Shown here one piece after another: positions 44,094 to 52,215 of a stretch of DNA of 64,000 nucleotides. A model generated the notes under the pieces. It saw only the letters and a program-made list of their open reading frames with translations, did no database searches and had not been told where the DNA came from. Both the position numbers and the translations under genes were made by a program. This DNA comes from Peribacillus alkalitolerans. GTDB lineage: Bacteria; Bacillota; Bacilli; Bacillales; DSM-1321. The DNA lies in contig NZ_JAAGVZ010000004.1 in assembly GCF_010882125.1 (NCBI RefSeq), forward strand, positions 62,001 to 126,000, read 5' to 3'. Positions within the stretch are counted from its first letter, which is position 1, and each line of letters opens with the position of its first letter.

Positions 44094-44160
44094 ACAGGAA
44101 TGCTGCCCCGATAGTTCAATAAAAAATGCTGCAATAGCAGCATTGGAATAATTAAAAGAA
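44094..44160 (-). repeat. Cassette repeat 25 (A - terminator)
   Basis: ATGCTGCCCCGATAGTTC then perfect hairpin ATGCTGC/GCAGCAT; B reduced to TAATTAAAAG. Its left arm is replaced by IS-side sequence. Confidence 0.6.
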
Positions 44161-44991
44161 CTTTTTATATAATTCACGCCTCAGTTGTCCACTTAGATAA
44201 GCATACACTCTTGTTGTTTCGCTCTTTTCATGTCCCAATAGATTTTGTATAACTTCTAAAGGTGCTCCATTATTAATTAATGTAGTAGCATAACTATGTC
44301 TTAATTGATGTGGATGTATACACTTTTTGATTCCTGCTCTTTTGGATATTTGTTTTATAACGTATCTCATTTGTGCAATGCCCATCCGATGTGGTGCTCT
44401 TATTGTAACAAACAGAGCTTGTTGATCATCTGTTCTTTCTTCTAAGTATCTTTTTAACCATATACTACATCTAGTGTTAAAATACACTTCTCTTTCTTTT
44501 TTTCCTTTTCCAAACACAATAACGGACTGTTCTGTGAAGTTGATTGAATGTCTATCTATGCTTACAACTTCTCCTATCCTGCAACCAGTTGAATACATAA
44601 ACTCAAATAATGCTTTCTCAAAAGTAGTATCACACGCTTCACGTAGCAATTCAATTTCCTCTTCTGTTAAAAACTTAGGAATCCTACTGTCGAGCTTAGG
44701 CTCTTTAATAGATGATACTGGATTGGTTGTAACATAATTCTCATCTTGAGCCCATTTAAACAAAGATTTTATAAAACGTATCCGATGACAAAGACTAGAA
44801 GCCTTCAACCCTGTAGCTACTTTTCCAAGATATAGTTTAATAGATTCAGTCGTAAAATCAGTAATATTGACATCACCAAAATAATTGATTAATAAGGATA
44901 ATTGAACACTATACGCTTTTAATGTTTGAGAAGAATAGCCTTGAATTTGTTTATCTGCTTTATATAGTTGCCACGCTTCAGATACAATCAT
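44152..44991 (-). CDS. XerC-like tyrosine recombinase encoded within the array
   Basis: 279 aa. SAM-like N-terminal core-binding domain (about 5-90), then the catalytic domain with Arg138 (GCRIGE), Lys near 164 (GKGKKERE), His228 and Arg231 (HPHQLRHSYAT), His254 (LLGHEKSETT) and nucleophile Tyr263 (RVYAYL). All six catalytic positions are present. It lacks the extra helix insert that marks integron integrases. It occupies a normal cassette slot between repeats 25 and 26 and is the only intact tyrosine recombinase here, hence the prime candidate for acting on sites A and B. Its upstream region carries no adjacent cargo promoter. Confidence 0.88.
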   Translation of the reverse strand: MIVSEAWQLYKADKQIQGYSSQTLKAYSVQLSLLINYFGDVNITDFTTESIKLYLGKVATGLKASSLCHRIRFIKSLFKWAQDENYVTTNPVSSIKEPKLDSRIPKFLTEEEIELLREACDTTFEKALFEFMYSTGCRIGEVVSIDRHSINFTEQSVIVFGKGKKEREVYFNTRCSIWLKRYLEERTDDQQALFVTIRAPHRMGIAQMRYVIKQISKRAGIKKCIHPHQLRHSYATTLINNGAPLEVIQNLLGHEKSETTRVYAYLSGQLRRELYKKFF

Positions 44992-45060
44992 TGTAATAAC
45001 TCCCAGTTCTTTTTACTGGCAGTATTCACCTTAAAAGCATAATTTATACTAGTTTAATAA

Positions 45061-45092
45061 TTTTATATTGAGCTATTGCCCCCGTTACTTTA
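45061..45092 (-). repeat. Cassette repeat 26 (solitary site B)
   Basis: TTGAGCTATTGCCCCCGTTA CTTTAAGTAC, followed by TTCACAATCTCAT, an extension also seen right of the B sites at 24740, 29790, 36790 and 40385. Confidence 0.65.
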
Positions 45093-45119
45093 AGTACAAT
45101 ACTTCACAATCTCATCGTA

Positions 45120-45308
45120 CTATGAAACAACCTCAAATTTCAGGGTGTTTCGTTTTACTATGATATATTCACCTGTTGATTTATTCATTACATGAGACAC
45201 TTCCTTCGTATGCGTTATCTCAAACCAATCATTTTGTATATCCACCAGTAATTTTACTTCCACATCACTTTCCCCATATTTTAAACCACTATAAGATAAT
45301 TTTGTCAT
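45120..45308 (-). CDS. Cassette gene: small hypothetical protein
   Basis: 62 aa, beta-rich and cytoplasmic (SDVEVKLLVDIQNDWFEITH ...). The second ATG (45308) has AGGG at suitable spacing; the first overlaps it. Function unknown. Confidence 0.55.
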   Translation of the reverse strand: MTKLSYSGLKYGESDVEVKLLVDIQNDWFEITHTKEVSHVMNKSTGEYIIVKRNTLKFEVVS

Positions 45309-45370
45309 CGTAATCATCCCTTTCTTAATAAATAATATTCGTCTGATGAGACATAAGACATATTCTTCTT

Positions 45371-45448
45371 ATTGTATTATCCTGCCCCATTAGTCAAATA
45401 AGAAAAGGCTGCCATATTGACAGCCACTGACCTCAACTCTAGCACCTA
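45371..45448 (-). repeat. Cassette repeat 27 (A - terminator - B)
   Basis: GTATTATCCTGCCCC ATTAGTC; hairpin GGCTGCCATATTGACAGCC; CTCAACTCTAGCACCTATTT C. Confidence 0.7.
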
Positions 45449-45521
45449 TTTCAATTTTCATATTGAGGACTTGAATTCCTTTATTTTTTGCATTAAACCC
45501 TAATAAATTTTTCAGAGGTAA

Positions 45522-46190
45522 CTAATTATTATGTCTTTTGTTAACTTCAATTGTAATGAACTCCGGCAAATAGCTGGGAGTACATCCTTTTGCTACTATT
45601 TCATCTTTGTAAAGACCCGTTTTCTCACCAAGTTTAATACAACGTGCACGATTCTTTTCATCATAAACGCCTATCCAGCCTGCGGTGAAATTCATAGCCC
45701 ATTGAACTTCCGGTTCTTCCTGCGTAATATTAGCTTCTAATGCAGATAGCAAGTATGCTGTGTTATCAGGCGGTATTTGTCCAGTCCATCTCAATCGCCC
45801 TTGAAAATACCAGAAAGCTCGCCTTTGAAGAGCAGAAGGACTATTTTCCCATGACTCCATCAATGCAATTTTTTTCTTGTCTTTGGTGAGCTGATTAGCC
45901 ATTAACCAATCCATTAAGTTATTTCGCTCATCAAAAGTGTGAGTCTGCATATCCTTATCAAGCTTATTTAGCACATCTTGTGAAAGAAGTTTTTTGTCCA
46001 TAATTAAGATTGCTAATAGTCTGGGCAAAAACTCTTCGGTTGACCAAAGTTCCATAGCTAGTTCGTGTTCTTTTTTAATGTCCTTCGCGATTTTTCGTAA
46101 GTCGCCTAGCTTAGTTTTACTATTGATCTGAGGTAGAATTTTTTCTGCTTTTGAAAAGCGTTTTATTTCTGTACCTTTATTTTCATTCAT
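45522..46190 (-). CDS. Cassette gene: AlkD-like DNA alkylation repair (HEAT-repeat) protein
   Basis: 222 aa, all helical. The block SALQRRAFWYFQGRLRWTGQ then PPDNTAYLLSALEANI, with DERNNLMDWLMANQL earlier, matches the DNA alkylation repair family (HEAT-like, excising or binding alkylated bases). ATG at 46190 is 9 nt after GGAG; a TTG three codons upstream is less likely. Second alkylation-repair-type gene in the window besides AlkA. Enzymatic activity is not certain from sequence. Confidence 0.7.
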   Translation of the reverse strand: MNENKGTEIKRFSKAEKILPQINSKTKLGDLRKIAKDIKKEHELAMELWSTEEFLPRLLAILIMDKKLLSQDVLNKLDKDMQTHTFDERNNLMDWLMANQLTKDKKKIALMESWENSPSALQRRAFWYFQGRLRWTGQIPPDNTAYLLSALEANITQEEPEVQWAMNFTAGWIGVYDEKNRARCIKLGEKTGLYKDEIVAKGCTPSYLPEFITIEVNKRHNN

Positions 46191-46199
46191 TTTATACAA

Positions 46200-46518
46200 C
46201 TCCTTTATTAAAGCACTGTTTCATAATATGTCCTTGACGGGATATATCAAGAACTTAATTTCGTTATAAGTCTTAAAGAAACGCCCCCGTTAGCCATCCA
46301 TGCAGCACAAAATCAGTGCCGCACCACAAAGAATGAAAATGGTTAGGAAGTGTCAATACTGATATTGACCTTAATCCAGTCAACCCTAATCCATAGACTT
46401 ATTTATTATCGCTCTCCTCTTTTTTTTAACGATTGAGTTGGGTCTTATAAGTATTGCCATTTTTCTAATCTTGAAGAAACTTATTGGTAGTTGAAGAAGA
46501 AAAACTACTTAGTTTCCA
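46200..46518. other. Gene-poor stretch with a solitary site B
   Basis: AACGCCCCCGTTAGCC at 46275-46290 is a site B core (repeat 28). The flanking 250 bp hold only a short hydrophobic frame without start, perhaps a decayed cassette. Confidence 0.45.
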
Positions 46519-46806
46519 TCATTGAATATTTTGTATGTCTATTTTTTCTAATTCTTTTTTTCTTTTCTTTTTAAGAGATTCTCTACCATTAATCCAGATG
46601 CTCAATAAAAAAGCTAATCCTCCAATAGCAGCTAATATAAGAGAAAGTGTATCTACTTCCCCGAACTTCTTTAAAAACCAGCTAACTATAAACACTAAAT
46701 ATAAACCAGGTAAGATAGCCCCCCAGTATACATTTGTTCTACTAGATAAATAAAACTGAATCCCAATAATCACAATCGCAATTAACCATCCATACACCTC
46801 TAACAT
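46519..46806 (-). CDS. Cassette gene: small membrane protein paired with DUF2089 protein
   Basis: 95 aa, three membrane helices (about 4-20, 26-44, 55-73) and a Lys-rich tail (LKKKRKKELEK). Its ATG overlaps the TGA stop of the upstream DUF2089 gene (TGATG), so the two are translationally coupled. Such pairs usually have the membrane protein controlled by, or acting with, the regulator. Confidence 0.7.
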   Translation of the reverse strand: MLEVYGWLIAIVIIGIQFYLSSRTNVYWGAILPGLYLVFIVSWFLKKFGEVDTLSLILAAIGGLAFLLSIWINGRESLKKKRKKELEKIDIQNIQ

Positions 46807-47105
46807 CAATTATCATCCCTTTCACTTTTATATTTATCAATAATCAGTTTTGCAGTTTCTAAACTAATCCGTTCATCGATTACTAAATTTTTAATCATAT
46901 TAACAAATTCAACATCTTCCGTTTTGCTGTTCAGCTCAATTTTTTGTATTAAAGTATCCAACTTAGCCCTAACTGTTGGATAGGAAACATCATAAATTTT
47001 AGCTATATTCTTTAAAGAACCAGAATTTATAATGAATTTTCTTATAAATTCAATGGATTCTTTATCTAAAGATAAAATCCAAGCTGGTACATCCTCACGA
47101 TTCAT
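46806..47105 (-). CDS. Cassette gene: DUF2089-family putative regulator
   Basis: 99 aa. WILSLDKESIEFIRKFIINS then GSLKNIAKIYDVSYPTVRAK LDTLIQK is the DUF2089 helix-turn-helix-like core. ATG after a GGGGGGAAG ribosome binding site. First gene of a two-gene unit with a membrane protein. Probably a small DNA-binding regulator. Confidence 0.75.
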   Translation of the reverse strand: MNREDVPAWILSLDKESIEFIRKFIINSGSLKNIAKIYDVSYPTVRAKLDTLIQKIELNSKTEDVEFVNMIKNLVIDERISLETAKLIIDKYKSERDDN

Positions 47106-47257
47106 GTTCTTCCCCCCTTATCTTTTTAATAATGTTAATATATTCTTTAATAAAATTCAATTATTTTTTAAATTAATTTAAAAATATGCAATTCCTGCGA
47201 TGGATTTTAAGCCGATAATGACAATTGCTTTGTCATAGCTATTGGCATATAAAAACA

Positions 47258-47342
47258 AAACTCGCCACATTGGCGAGTTTTTTCATTGTTGTTTACCAGA
47301 TCCGTCTTCAACTAAAGCATGCGTTAGTTGAAGACGGAATAT
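47258..47342 (-). repeat. Cassette repeat 29 (terminator and perfect site B)
   Basis: Terminator ACTCGCCA/TGGCGAGT with T6 (47264-47284). Then a perfect inverted repeat: arms GTCTTCAACTAA and TTAGTTGAAGAC around the 8-nt spacer AGCATGCG (47306-47337). Best-preserved site in the array. Confidence 0.85.
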
Positions 47343-47350
47343 TATTATTT

Positions 47351-47590
47351 TTACTTTATTTTTGCTCTTTTTGTGTAATAAGCAAGTGCAAATGGAATCA
47401 GAGGAGTTAGTGCGATTAACTTATACCAACTCTCTCCACCAATATAAAATAGTGTTGGTAATAAAGCAATTCCACTCCATAGGAATGATATCCAAGATTT
47501 TTTCCAAAGCCCCCATAACAGATGAATCAATCCAAAAGTAATTAATCCCCAAACGATAAATCCTAATAGAATGAATCCTAAATCTCCCAT
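47351..47590 (-). CDS. Cassette gene: small membrane protein
   Basis: 79 aa with three hydrophobic segments and Trp-rich loops (HLLWGLWKKSWISFLW), ending in a basic tail TKRAKIK. ATG after AGGAGTG. Function unknown. Confidence 0.6.
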   Translation of the reverse strand: MGDLGFILLGFIVWGLITFGLIHLLWGLWKKSWISFLWSGIALLPTLFYIGGESWYKLIALTPLIPFALAYYTKRAKIK

Positions 47591-47642
47591 TTGTTCACTC
47601 CTATACCTATTTATTATTTATCTATATATTGTATGATATTGA

Positions 47643-47728
47643 TTGAATAACGATCCTTCCCGTAAATAAAACAAGAGCTGAATTAACAACTCTGCAATTT
47701 TCAACTAACACGCCCCCGTTAATACAAC
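47643..47728 (-). repeat. Cassette repeat 30 (eroded A - terminator - B), right end of array
   Basis: AATAACGATCCTTCCCGT; hairpin GAGCTGAATTAACAACTC; TTCAACTAACACGCCCCCGT TAATAC. No repeat was seen further right. Confidence 0.65.
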
Positions 47729-47794
47729 ATGAATCCCTTATTTAATCAAAAATAAAGGGTGTTATCCTACAATAGCACCTGTTCAGCCAGCAAC

Positions 47795-48138
47795 TTAAGC
47801 TTTTACTAACATCTTTTTTTGATACTTAAGAATTTCCTCATCTGTGAATACGTTGGATGCCAATCGTTTAACTTTATCCCAGTATTCTTTGAATTCATCA
47901 TAATTATGACCTTGATTCTTTATAAAATTAACCAGGCTGCCGGGCTAAAAGTGTTCGGTTTAGAGCACCCTTTTACCAGAATAATCTCAAGCCAGGCTAA
48001 ATCTGTGAGGTATATATGAGTCATTACTTTTGCCACCGAAGAAAAACCACTCTTAACTTCCTTATGGAAAATGTCTTGCGGTAGTTCTTTTAAGCGATTT
48101 AAAATAACTTCATTTGCCCATAAGTGGTAGTCATACAT
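47795..48138 (-). pseudogene. DinB-family protein, frameshifted
   Basis: The 5' part reads MYDYHLWANEVILNRLKELP ... to LAWLEIILVKG, a DinB-like four-helix start. The frame then breaks near 47950, and the rest (HNYDEFKEYWDKVKRLASNV ... to MLVKA) continues in another frame to TAA at 47795. DinB proteins bind metal and thiols; this copy is dead or truncated. It marks the right edge of the array. Confidence 0.65.
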
Positions 48139-48257
48139 TTTAATTCAGAAAACAATCTACCCGATTGTTGTAAAATATTGCAAATTAAAGATTATTTTAT
48201 TAACAGTACATGAACACTTAAAGTAATTGTGGTGTTCATTTTTGAAAACAAAAAAAG

Positions 48258-48282
48258 AGTGGGATATAACCACCCACTCTAT
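48258..48282 (-). terminator. Hairpin between array and rRNA methyltransferase
   Basis: AGAGTGGG/CCCACTCT around ATATAACCA, with an A-run on its left giving minus-strand T residues. A second small hairpin AAGAGG/CCTCTT follows at 48296-48314. Confidence 0.65.
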
Positions 48283-48377
48283 AACTTATTATTGATAAGA
48301 GGAATCCCTCTTAATTTAGTGGCTAGGAACCACCTTTTTAATTAATCCCCTATTTTTATTATCTCGGTTTAGTTGCC

Positions 48378-49778
48378 TTACTTTAAAATGAGTTGCACTA
48401 CACACTCCACATGGCTTGTCTGAGGAAACATATCAACAGGTTGGATGTATTGAATATTATATAGCTTGCTCAAACGTTGGAAGTCTTTTGCAAGAGTTGA
48501 TGGATTACATGATACGTATACCACCTTTTTTGGCTTGGCTTTTATGATAGTAGCTAATAGCTGCTCATCACATCCGCTTCTTGGTGGATCTACTACCAAT
48601 ACATCTGGCTTCCAACCTTTTTTAATCCAAGTTGGCAAGACATTTTCCGCTTTACCGGTTTCGAAATGAGTATTGGTTTTCCCATTTCTTTTTGCATTCA
48701 TTCTCGCGTCTTTTATCGAATCTTTAATGACATCCATTCCACGCACTTCTTTTGCATCGTCGGATAACCATAAACCGATTGTCCCGACACCACAATAGGC
48801 ATCAACTACATTCTCTTTACCCGTCAAGCTAGCCGCTTTTTTGACTTCATCGTATAACTTAACCGTTTGAATAGGATTCAACTGGAAGAATGTTCGTGCT
48901 GAGAGCTCATATGAAAGATCGCCGAGTGTTTCTTTAATTACATTCTCCCCGGAAAGATGAATCGATTTTTCTCCAAATACTAAGGAGGTCTCTTGATCAT
49001 TAACGTTTTGGACTATCGATTTCACCTGTGGTAGCCTTTGTTGGATAAGCTGTATAAGTTGATCTTTTTTCGGCAAGTCCTTTGTAGCTGTTACAATGCC
49101 CACTTGTACTTCACCCGACTCGAATCCAACTCGTACCATTATCGTACGTATCGATCCTCTTCGTTTCTTCTCATCGTAAATTGAGATATTTAATTCATCG
49201 AGCATTTTTTTTATCTCATCAGTCACCTTATTACATTCTGGATGTTGGACTATACAAACAGGAATGTCAATTAGATTGTGAGAATTCAAACCATATAAAC
49301 CTGCAATGACTTTTCCATTACGGATACCAGCTTGAAATTGGCTTTTGTTTCGATAATGCCAAGGATCTTCCATACCTATTGTTTCATGGATATCTAATTT
49401 CTCTGTTTCTTTACCAAGATACCTTTCAAATGCCTGCCTAACGATGTCGCGTTTTTCCTTTAATTGTCCTTCATAGGATAGGTGGTGAAGCTGACACCCT
49501 CCACATTGATCATATACAGGGCATGGTGGTGCAACACGTTCAGTGGACTTTTTGCGGATTTTTTTTACTCTAGCTTCTGCAAACTTAGGGTGGACTTTAG
49601 TCGCTTCTGCTACCACTTCTTCTCCTGGCAACGCCCCTTGAACGAAAACAACGCCCCTTTTAAAGTAGCCTACACCTTCCCCGTTGATACCTAGCCTTTT
49701 TATCGTTAATGGAAAAGTTTGTCCTATTTGTAGGGCTATCGCTGTTTGTGTTCTATTACTTTCATGCTGCTTTTTCAT
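48378..49778 (-). CDS. rlmD: 23S rRNA (uracil-C5)-methyltransferase, RlmD/RlmCD type
   Basis: 466 aa. An N-terminal TRAM domain (about 18-75) is followed by an iron-sulfur motif with Cys86, Cys92, Cys95 and Cys175, and the SAM-binding core [13 protein letters not shown]. Catalytic motifs are VVDPPRSGC and the nucleophile Cys in YVSCNPSTL. It uses SAM to methylate a uridine of 23S rRNA. In B. subtilis the orthologous neighbourhood is yfjO-yfjP, the same gene order as here. Its start overlaps the AlkA stop by 4 nt (ATGA). Confidence 0.92.
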   Translation of the reverse strand: MKKQHESNRTQTAIALQIGQTFPLTIKRLGINGEGVGYFKRGVVFVQGALPGEEVVAEATKVHPKFAEARVKKIRKKSTERVAPPCPVYDQCGGCQLHHLSYEGQLKEKRDIVRQAFERYLGKETEKLDIHETIGMEDPWHYRNKSQFQAGIRNGKVIAGLYGLNSHNLIDIPVCIVQHPECNKVTDEIKKMLDELNISIYDEKKRRGSIRTIMVRVGFESGEVQVGIVTATKDLPKKDQLIQLIQQRLPQVKSIVQNVNDQETSLVFGEKSIHLSGENVIKETLGDLSYELSARTFFQLNPIQTVKLYDEVKKAASLTGKENVVDAYCGVGTIGLWLSDDAKEVRGMDVIKDSIKDARMNAKRNGKTNTHFETGKAENVLPTWIKKGWKPDVLVVDPPRSGCDEQLLATIIKAKPKKVVYVSCNPSTLAKDFQRLSKLYNIQYIQPVDMFPQTSHVECVVQLILK

Positions 49779-50659
49779 GATTTTACACTCCGTTTTTCAA
49801 TGCTGCGCCACAGGTAAAGGGAAGCATAGCTTAAGTAAGGAGCCCATTCTGTCGATAGGACCTCCATTTCTTCTATGGTTGGCTTTTCTGGAAGCTGCAG
49901 TAATTTTTTCAACGCATTTTGTATTCCTATATCGGCTTTTGGAAATAAATTCGGTCTGCCTAGACCGAATAGGAGGAAATTTTCCGCTGTCCAATTTCCA
50001 ATGCCTCTTAACTTGATTAATGTTTGTGTTACTTCATTATCTGATTTTTCCTTTAGGGAATCCAAGTCTAGTCTGCCTTCAGAAATTTCTGTTGCTAATC
50101 CGATCACATATTCAGCTTTCCTAGTGCTGAATTGAAGGTCCCTCAATTCTTCTACAGGAATAGCTGCCACACGATCAGGGGATGGATAAAACCATGTTCC
50201 ATCTTTTTCGAAACCATAAGTGTGTACAAACCGTTCTGTTAATGTATGGGCAAATGAAAGATTTAGTTGTTGATGGATAATACATTTTACCAGACAACTG
50301 AAGTAATCAAAATCTAAAATCAGCGCTGTCCCTTTATGTTCTTCAAAAATAGTATTTAGTTTAGTTCCTGAAAAATGTTGATGTATGTTTTCAAGCGGAA
50401 TGTGCCAGTGAAAGATTTCTTTAATTCGAGAAAATACTTCACCCTTTGTCGACACATTTTCTCCTAAAACAATAAATTTTGGCGTATCCGTTGTTCCAAT
50501 CGCTTGAATGGATATCACTTCAGGGTTACCTTTAACATTTAGAGGAACCTTCACAAGTCGATTTTCTATCTCTATACATTGCAATGGATCAAGAGATAAA
50601 CGTTCTAGTACAAGCTCAAAATTATATGGTCCTTGTATTGAAATGGTTTCATTCCACAC
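49775..50659 (-). CDS. alkA: DNA-3-methyladenine glycosylase (AlkA/YfjP type)
   Basis: 294 aa. An N-terminal AlkA-like beta domain (1-110) precedes the HhH-GPD domain: [20 protein letters not shown] (about 217-236) then FPKADIG with the catalytic Asp. Removes 3-methyladenine and related alkylated purines. Translationally coupled to the downstream rRNA methyltransferase. Confidence 0.9.
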   Translation of the reverse strand: MWNETISIQGPYNFELVLERLSLDPLQCIEIENRLVKVPLNVKGNPEVISIQAIGTTDTPKFIVLGENVSTKGEVFSRIKEIFHWHIPLENIHQHFSGTKLNTIFEEHKGTALILDFDYFSCLVKCIIHQQLNLSFAHTLTERFVHTYGFEKDGTWFYPSPDRVAAIPVEELRDLQFSTRKAEYVIGLATEISEGRLDLDSLKEKSDNEVTQTLIKLRGIGNWTAENFLLFGLGRPNLFPKADIGIQNALKKLLQLPEKPTIEEMEVLSTEWAPYLSYASLYLWRSIEKRSVKS

Positions 50660-50762
50660 AGTCTTTCCCCCATTAGTACATTTTCCGTATTATATCATTT
50701 TTAGGGATGACTTTGTTAGCGTTGGTAAGCGAAAGAAATAAACCTCCCGCTAGTACGGAAGG

Positions 50763-51560
50763 TTACCTTTTTAATATCTTTTCTCCCATTTCTTTCTTCA
50801 TGTACAGATCATCCAGGCTTTTGAATGTATATCCCTGTCTCTTCAACTCGACGATTATTCGCTCAAGCGCTTCAGCATTATCCTTTGAAATCGTGTGCAA
50901 TAGTATGATCGCCCCTGGGTGAATTTGAGCCATTACTTGCTGATAAGCGTAATCAGGTCCTTGTTGAGCATTCACATTCCAATCCTTAAAAGCCAACGAC
51001 CAAAAAACATGTACATAACCTGCTTCTTTCGCTGCAGCCATCGTACGTTCACTAAATATTCCCCTCGGAGGACGTAAATATTGCATTCCTTTTTTCCCTG
51101 TTATTTCTTCGGTCTTTTTCTTTACTTTATCTAGTTCCTTAAATAGCCTTTCGTTTGTTACCTGTGTCATGTCCGGATGATGCCATGAATGGTTTCCGAT
51201 GATATGCCCTTCTTTTGACATTCGTATTACCAAATCCTCAGCAGATAGTAAATAATGTCCTGTAATAAAAAAAGCAGCCTGGACATGATGCTTTCTCAAT
51301 ACATCCAAAATTTCATCTGTATACCCATTTTCATATCCATTATCAAAAGTCAGATATACCGTTTTCTTGTTTGAATTATCCTTATAAACTGCATCGTATT
51401 TGGCGATCATTTCTTCATATTTCGCGCCTGCATCAGCTGGTTCGCCATTTTTACTTTTATTAAATCCCCAGTGATATGGTGAATTGGGAATATAAGCAAT
51501 ACTACTATATGTAACGAATATAAATAATAATGTCGTTATAAAAGTCGCTTTCCTAATCAA
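50763..51560 (-). CDS. pdaA: Peptidoglycan N-acetylmuramic acid deacetylase PdaA
   Basis: 265 aa. TTG start 6-7 nt after AGGAGGG, giving the signal-anchor MIRKATFITTLLFIFVTY; the longer frame has no site. The B. subtilis protein has 263 residues. The NodB polysaccharide-deacetylase domain has TFDNGYENG, the zinc motif GNHSWHHPDM, and the late ILLHTIS. PdaA deacetylates muramic acid so that muramic delta-lactam forms in the spore cortex, which is needed for germination. Evidence that the organism forms endospores. Confidence 0.92.
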   Translation of the reverse strand: MIRKATFITTLLFIFVTYSSIAYIPNSPYHWGFNKSKNGEPADAGAKYEEMIAKYDAVYKDNSNKKTVYLTFDNGYENGYTDEILDVLRKHHVQAAFFITGHYLLSAEDLVIRMSKEGHIIGNHSWHHPDMTQVTNERLFKELDKVKKKTEEITGKKGMQYLRPPRGIFSERTMAAAKEAGYVHVFWSLAFKDWNVNAQQGPDYAYQQVMAQIHPGAIILLHTISKDNAEALERIIVELKRQGYTFKSLDDLYMKKEMGEKILKR

Positions 51561-51700
51561 CGTTTTCCCTCCTGTAAACTTTCGTGTTTTTCTTATTTTT
51601 CCAGAATTAAGGGAAAGCATAACAGGGAAAATATTGAAGAACATAAATTCTACATATTATCAGGAAAAAACAACTCAAATTTTATGTCTAAACAATAATA

Positions 51701-51727
51701 AAACCGTCCGTAAAACACGGACGGACA
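51701..51727 (-). terminator. Rho-independent terminator
   Basis: CCGTCCGT/ACGGACGG stem with TTTTATT on the minus strand, downstream of the 62-aa membrane protein gene. Confidence 0.75.
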
Positions 51728-51756
51728 GCAATAGGAGGAGAAATTATTCAAATATA

Positions 51757-51945
51757 TTACTTATTTAATAATGATCGCACTGCTCTATAAACTACTACAA
51801 GTGAAAAGACACCGACAGTGAAGTAACCTACGGTAGTAAGAATTGGAGTAAGTGCAGAAACATAAGTTAATGATTCAGTTAGAGTAGGAAGATAAATTAA
51901 CGCAAAACCAGCTAGAATCGTAAGGAATAATGCTTTAAAGTCCAT
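51757..51945 (-). CDS. Small two-span membrane protein
   Basis: 62 aa, two hydrophobic segments (about 4-20 and 30-56), tail RAVRSLLNK. ATG after AAAGGAGGG. Not recognised. Confidence 0.65.
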   Translation of the reverse strand: MDFKALFLTILAGFALIYLPTLTESLTYVSALTPILTTVGYFTVGVFSLVVVYRAVRSLLNK

Positions 51946-52179
51946 TAAGAATCCCTCCTTTCACTATCAATGTATGTACGAGTTCTAAAGCGGTGTGGGC
52001 ATTTTGATAACGTTTTCGCAAAACAGTAATAAAGTCCTTTTTATTGAAAATTTAGATGGTAAAGATGTGATGGGGTGTTGGATCTTTCATAAATAGATAG
52101 CAAAGAAACCTCTCGCCGCAATCAACGGACAAACTTTATAGTCTAATCACAACAATCTATACAAAATGAGCCAAAATAA

Positions 52180-52211
52180 AAGAAGCTTGGTTTTCCCAAG
52201 CTTCTTTTTTA
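52180..52211 (-). terminator. Rho-independent terminator after fumA
   Basis: AAGAAGCTTGG/CCAAGCTTCTT stem with flanking A and T runs. Confidence 0.8.
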
Positions 52212-52215
52212 TTAC

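Larger units (their letters stand above)
21722..47728 (-). other. Integron-like array of small gene cassettes separated by recombination-site-like repeats
   Basis: About 26 kb with about 25 mostly minus-strand genes (50-288 codons), most followed by a repeat. Full repeats on the + strand read: site A (CTTCAACTAA - CCTGCCCC - TTTAGTTGAA), a terminator hairpin (about 25-35 bp), then site B (CTTAAACTAA - CGCCCCC - GTTAGTTTAAG). Arms are inverted, spacers are C-rich and not palindromic, so each site has polarity. The gene 3' end abuts B and its 5' end is followed by the next A. About 30 full, half or eroded copies were located by eye. A tyrosine recombinase, a group II intron and an IS110-type element are embedded. 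A duplicated cassette breaks exactly in the spacers. Mobility is inferred, the repeat pattern is seen. Confidence 0.8.

Noticed and set aside
21722-47728. Classical integron with attC sites
   Set aside because: The sites lack the RYYYAAC/GTTRRRY core pair, the recombinase lacks the IntI insert and is not at an end, and cassettes carry terminators. Called integron-like only.
21722-47728. CRISPR array
   Set aside because: Repeats are 80-100 bp, degenerate and separated by genes of hundreds of bases; no cas genes.
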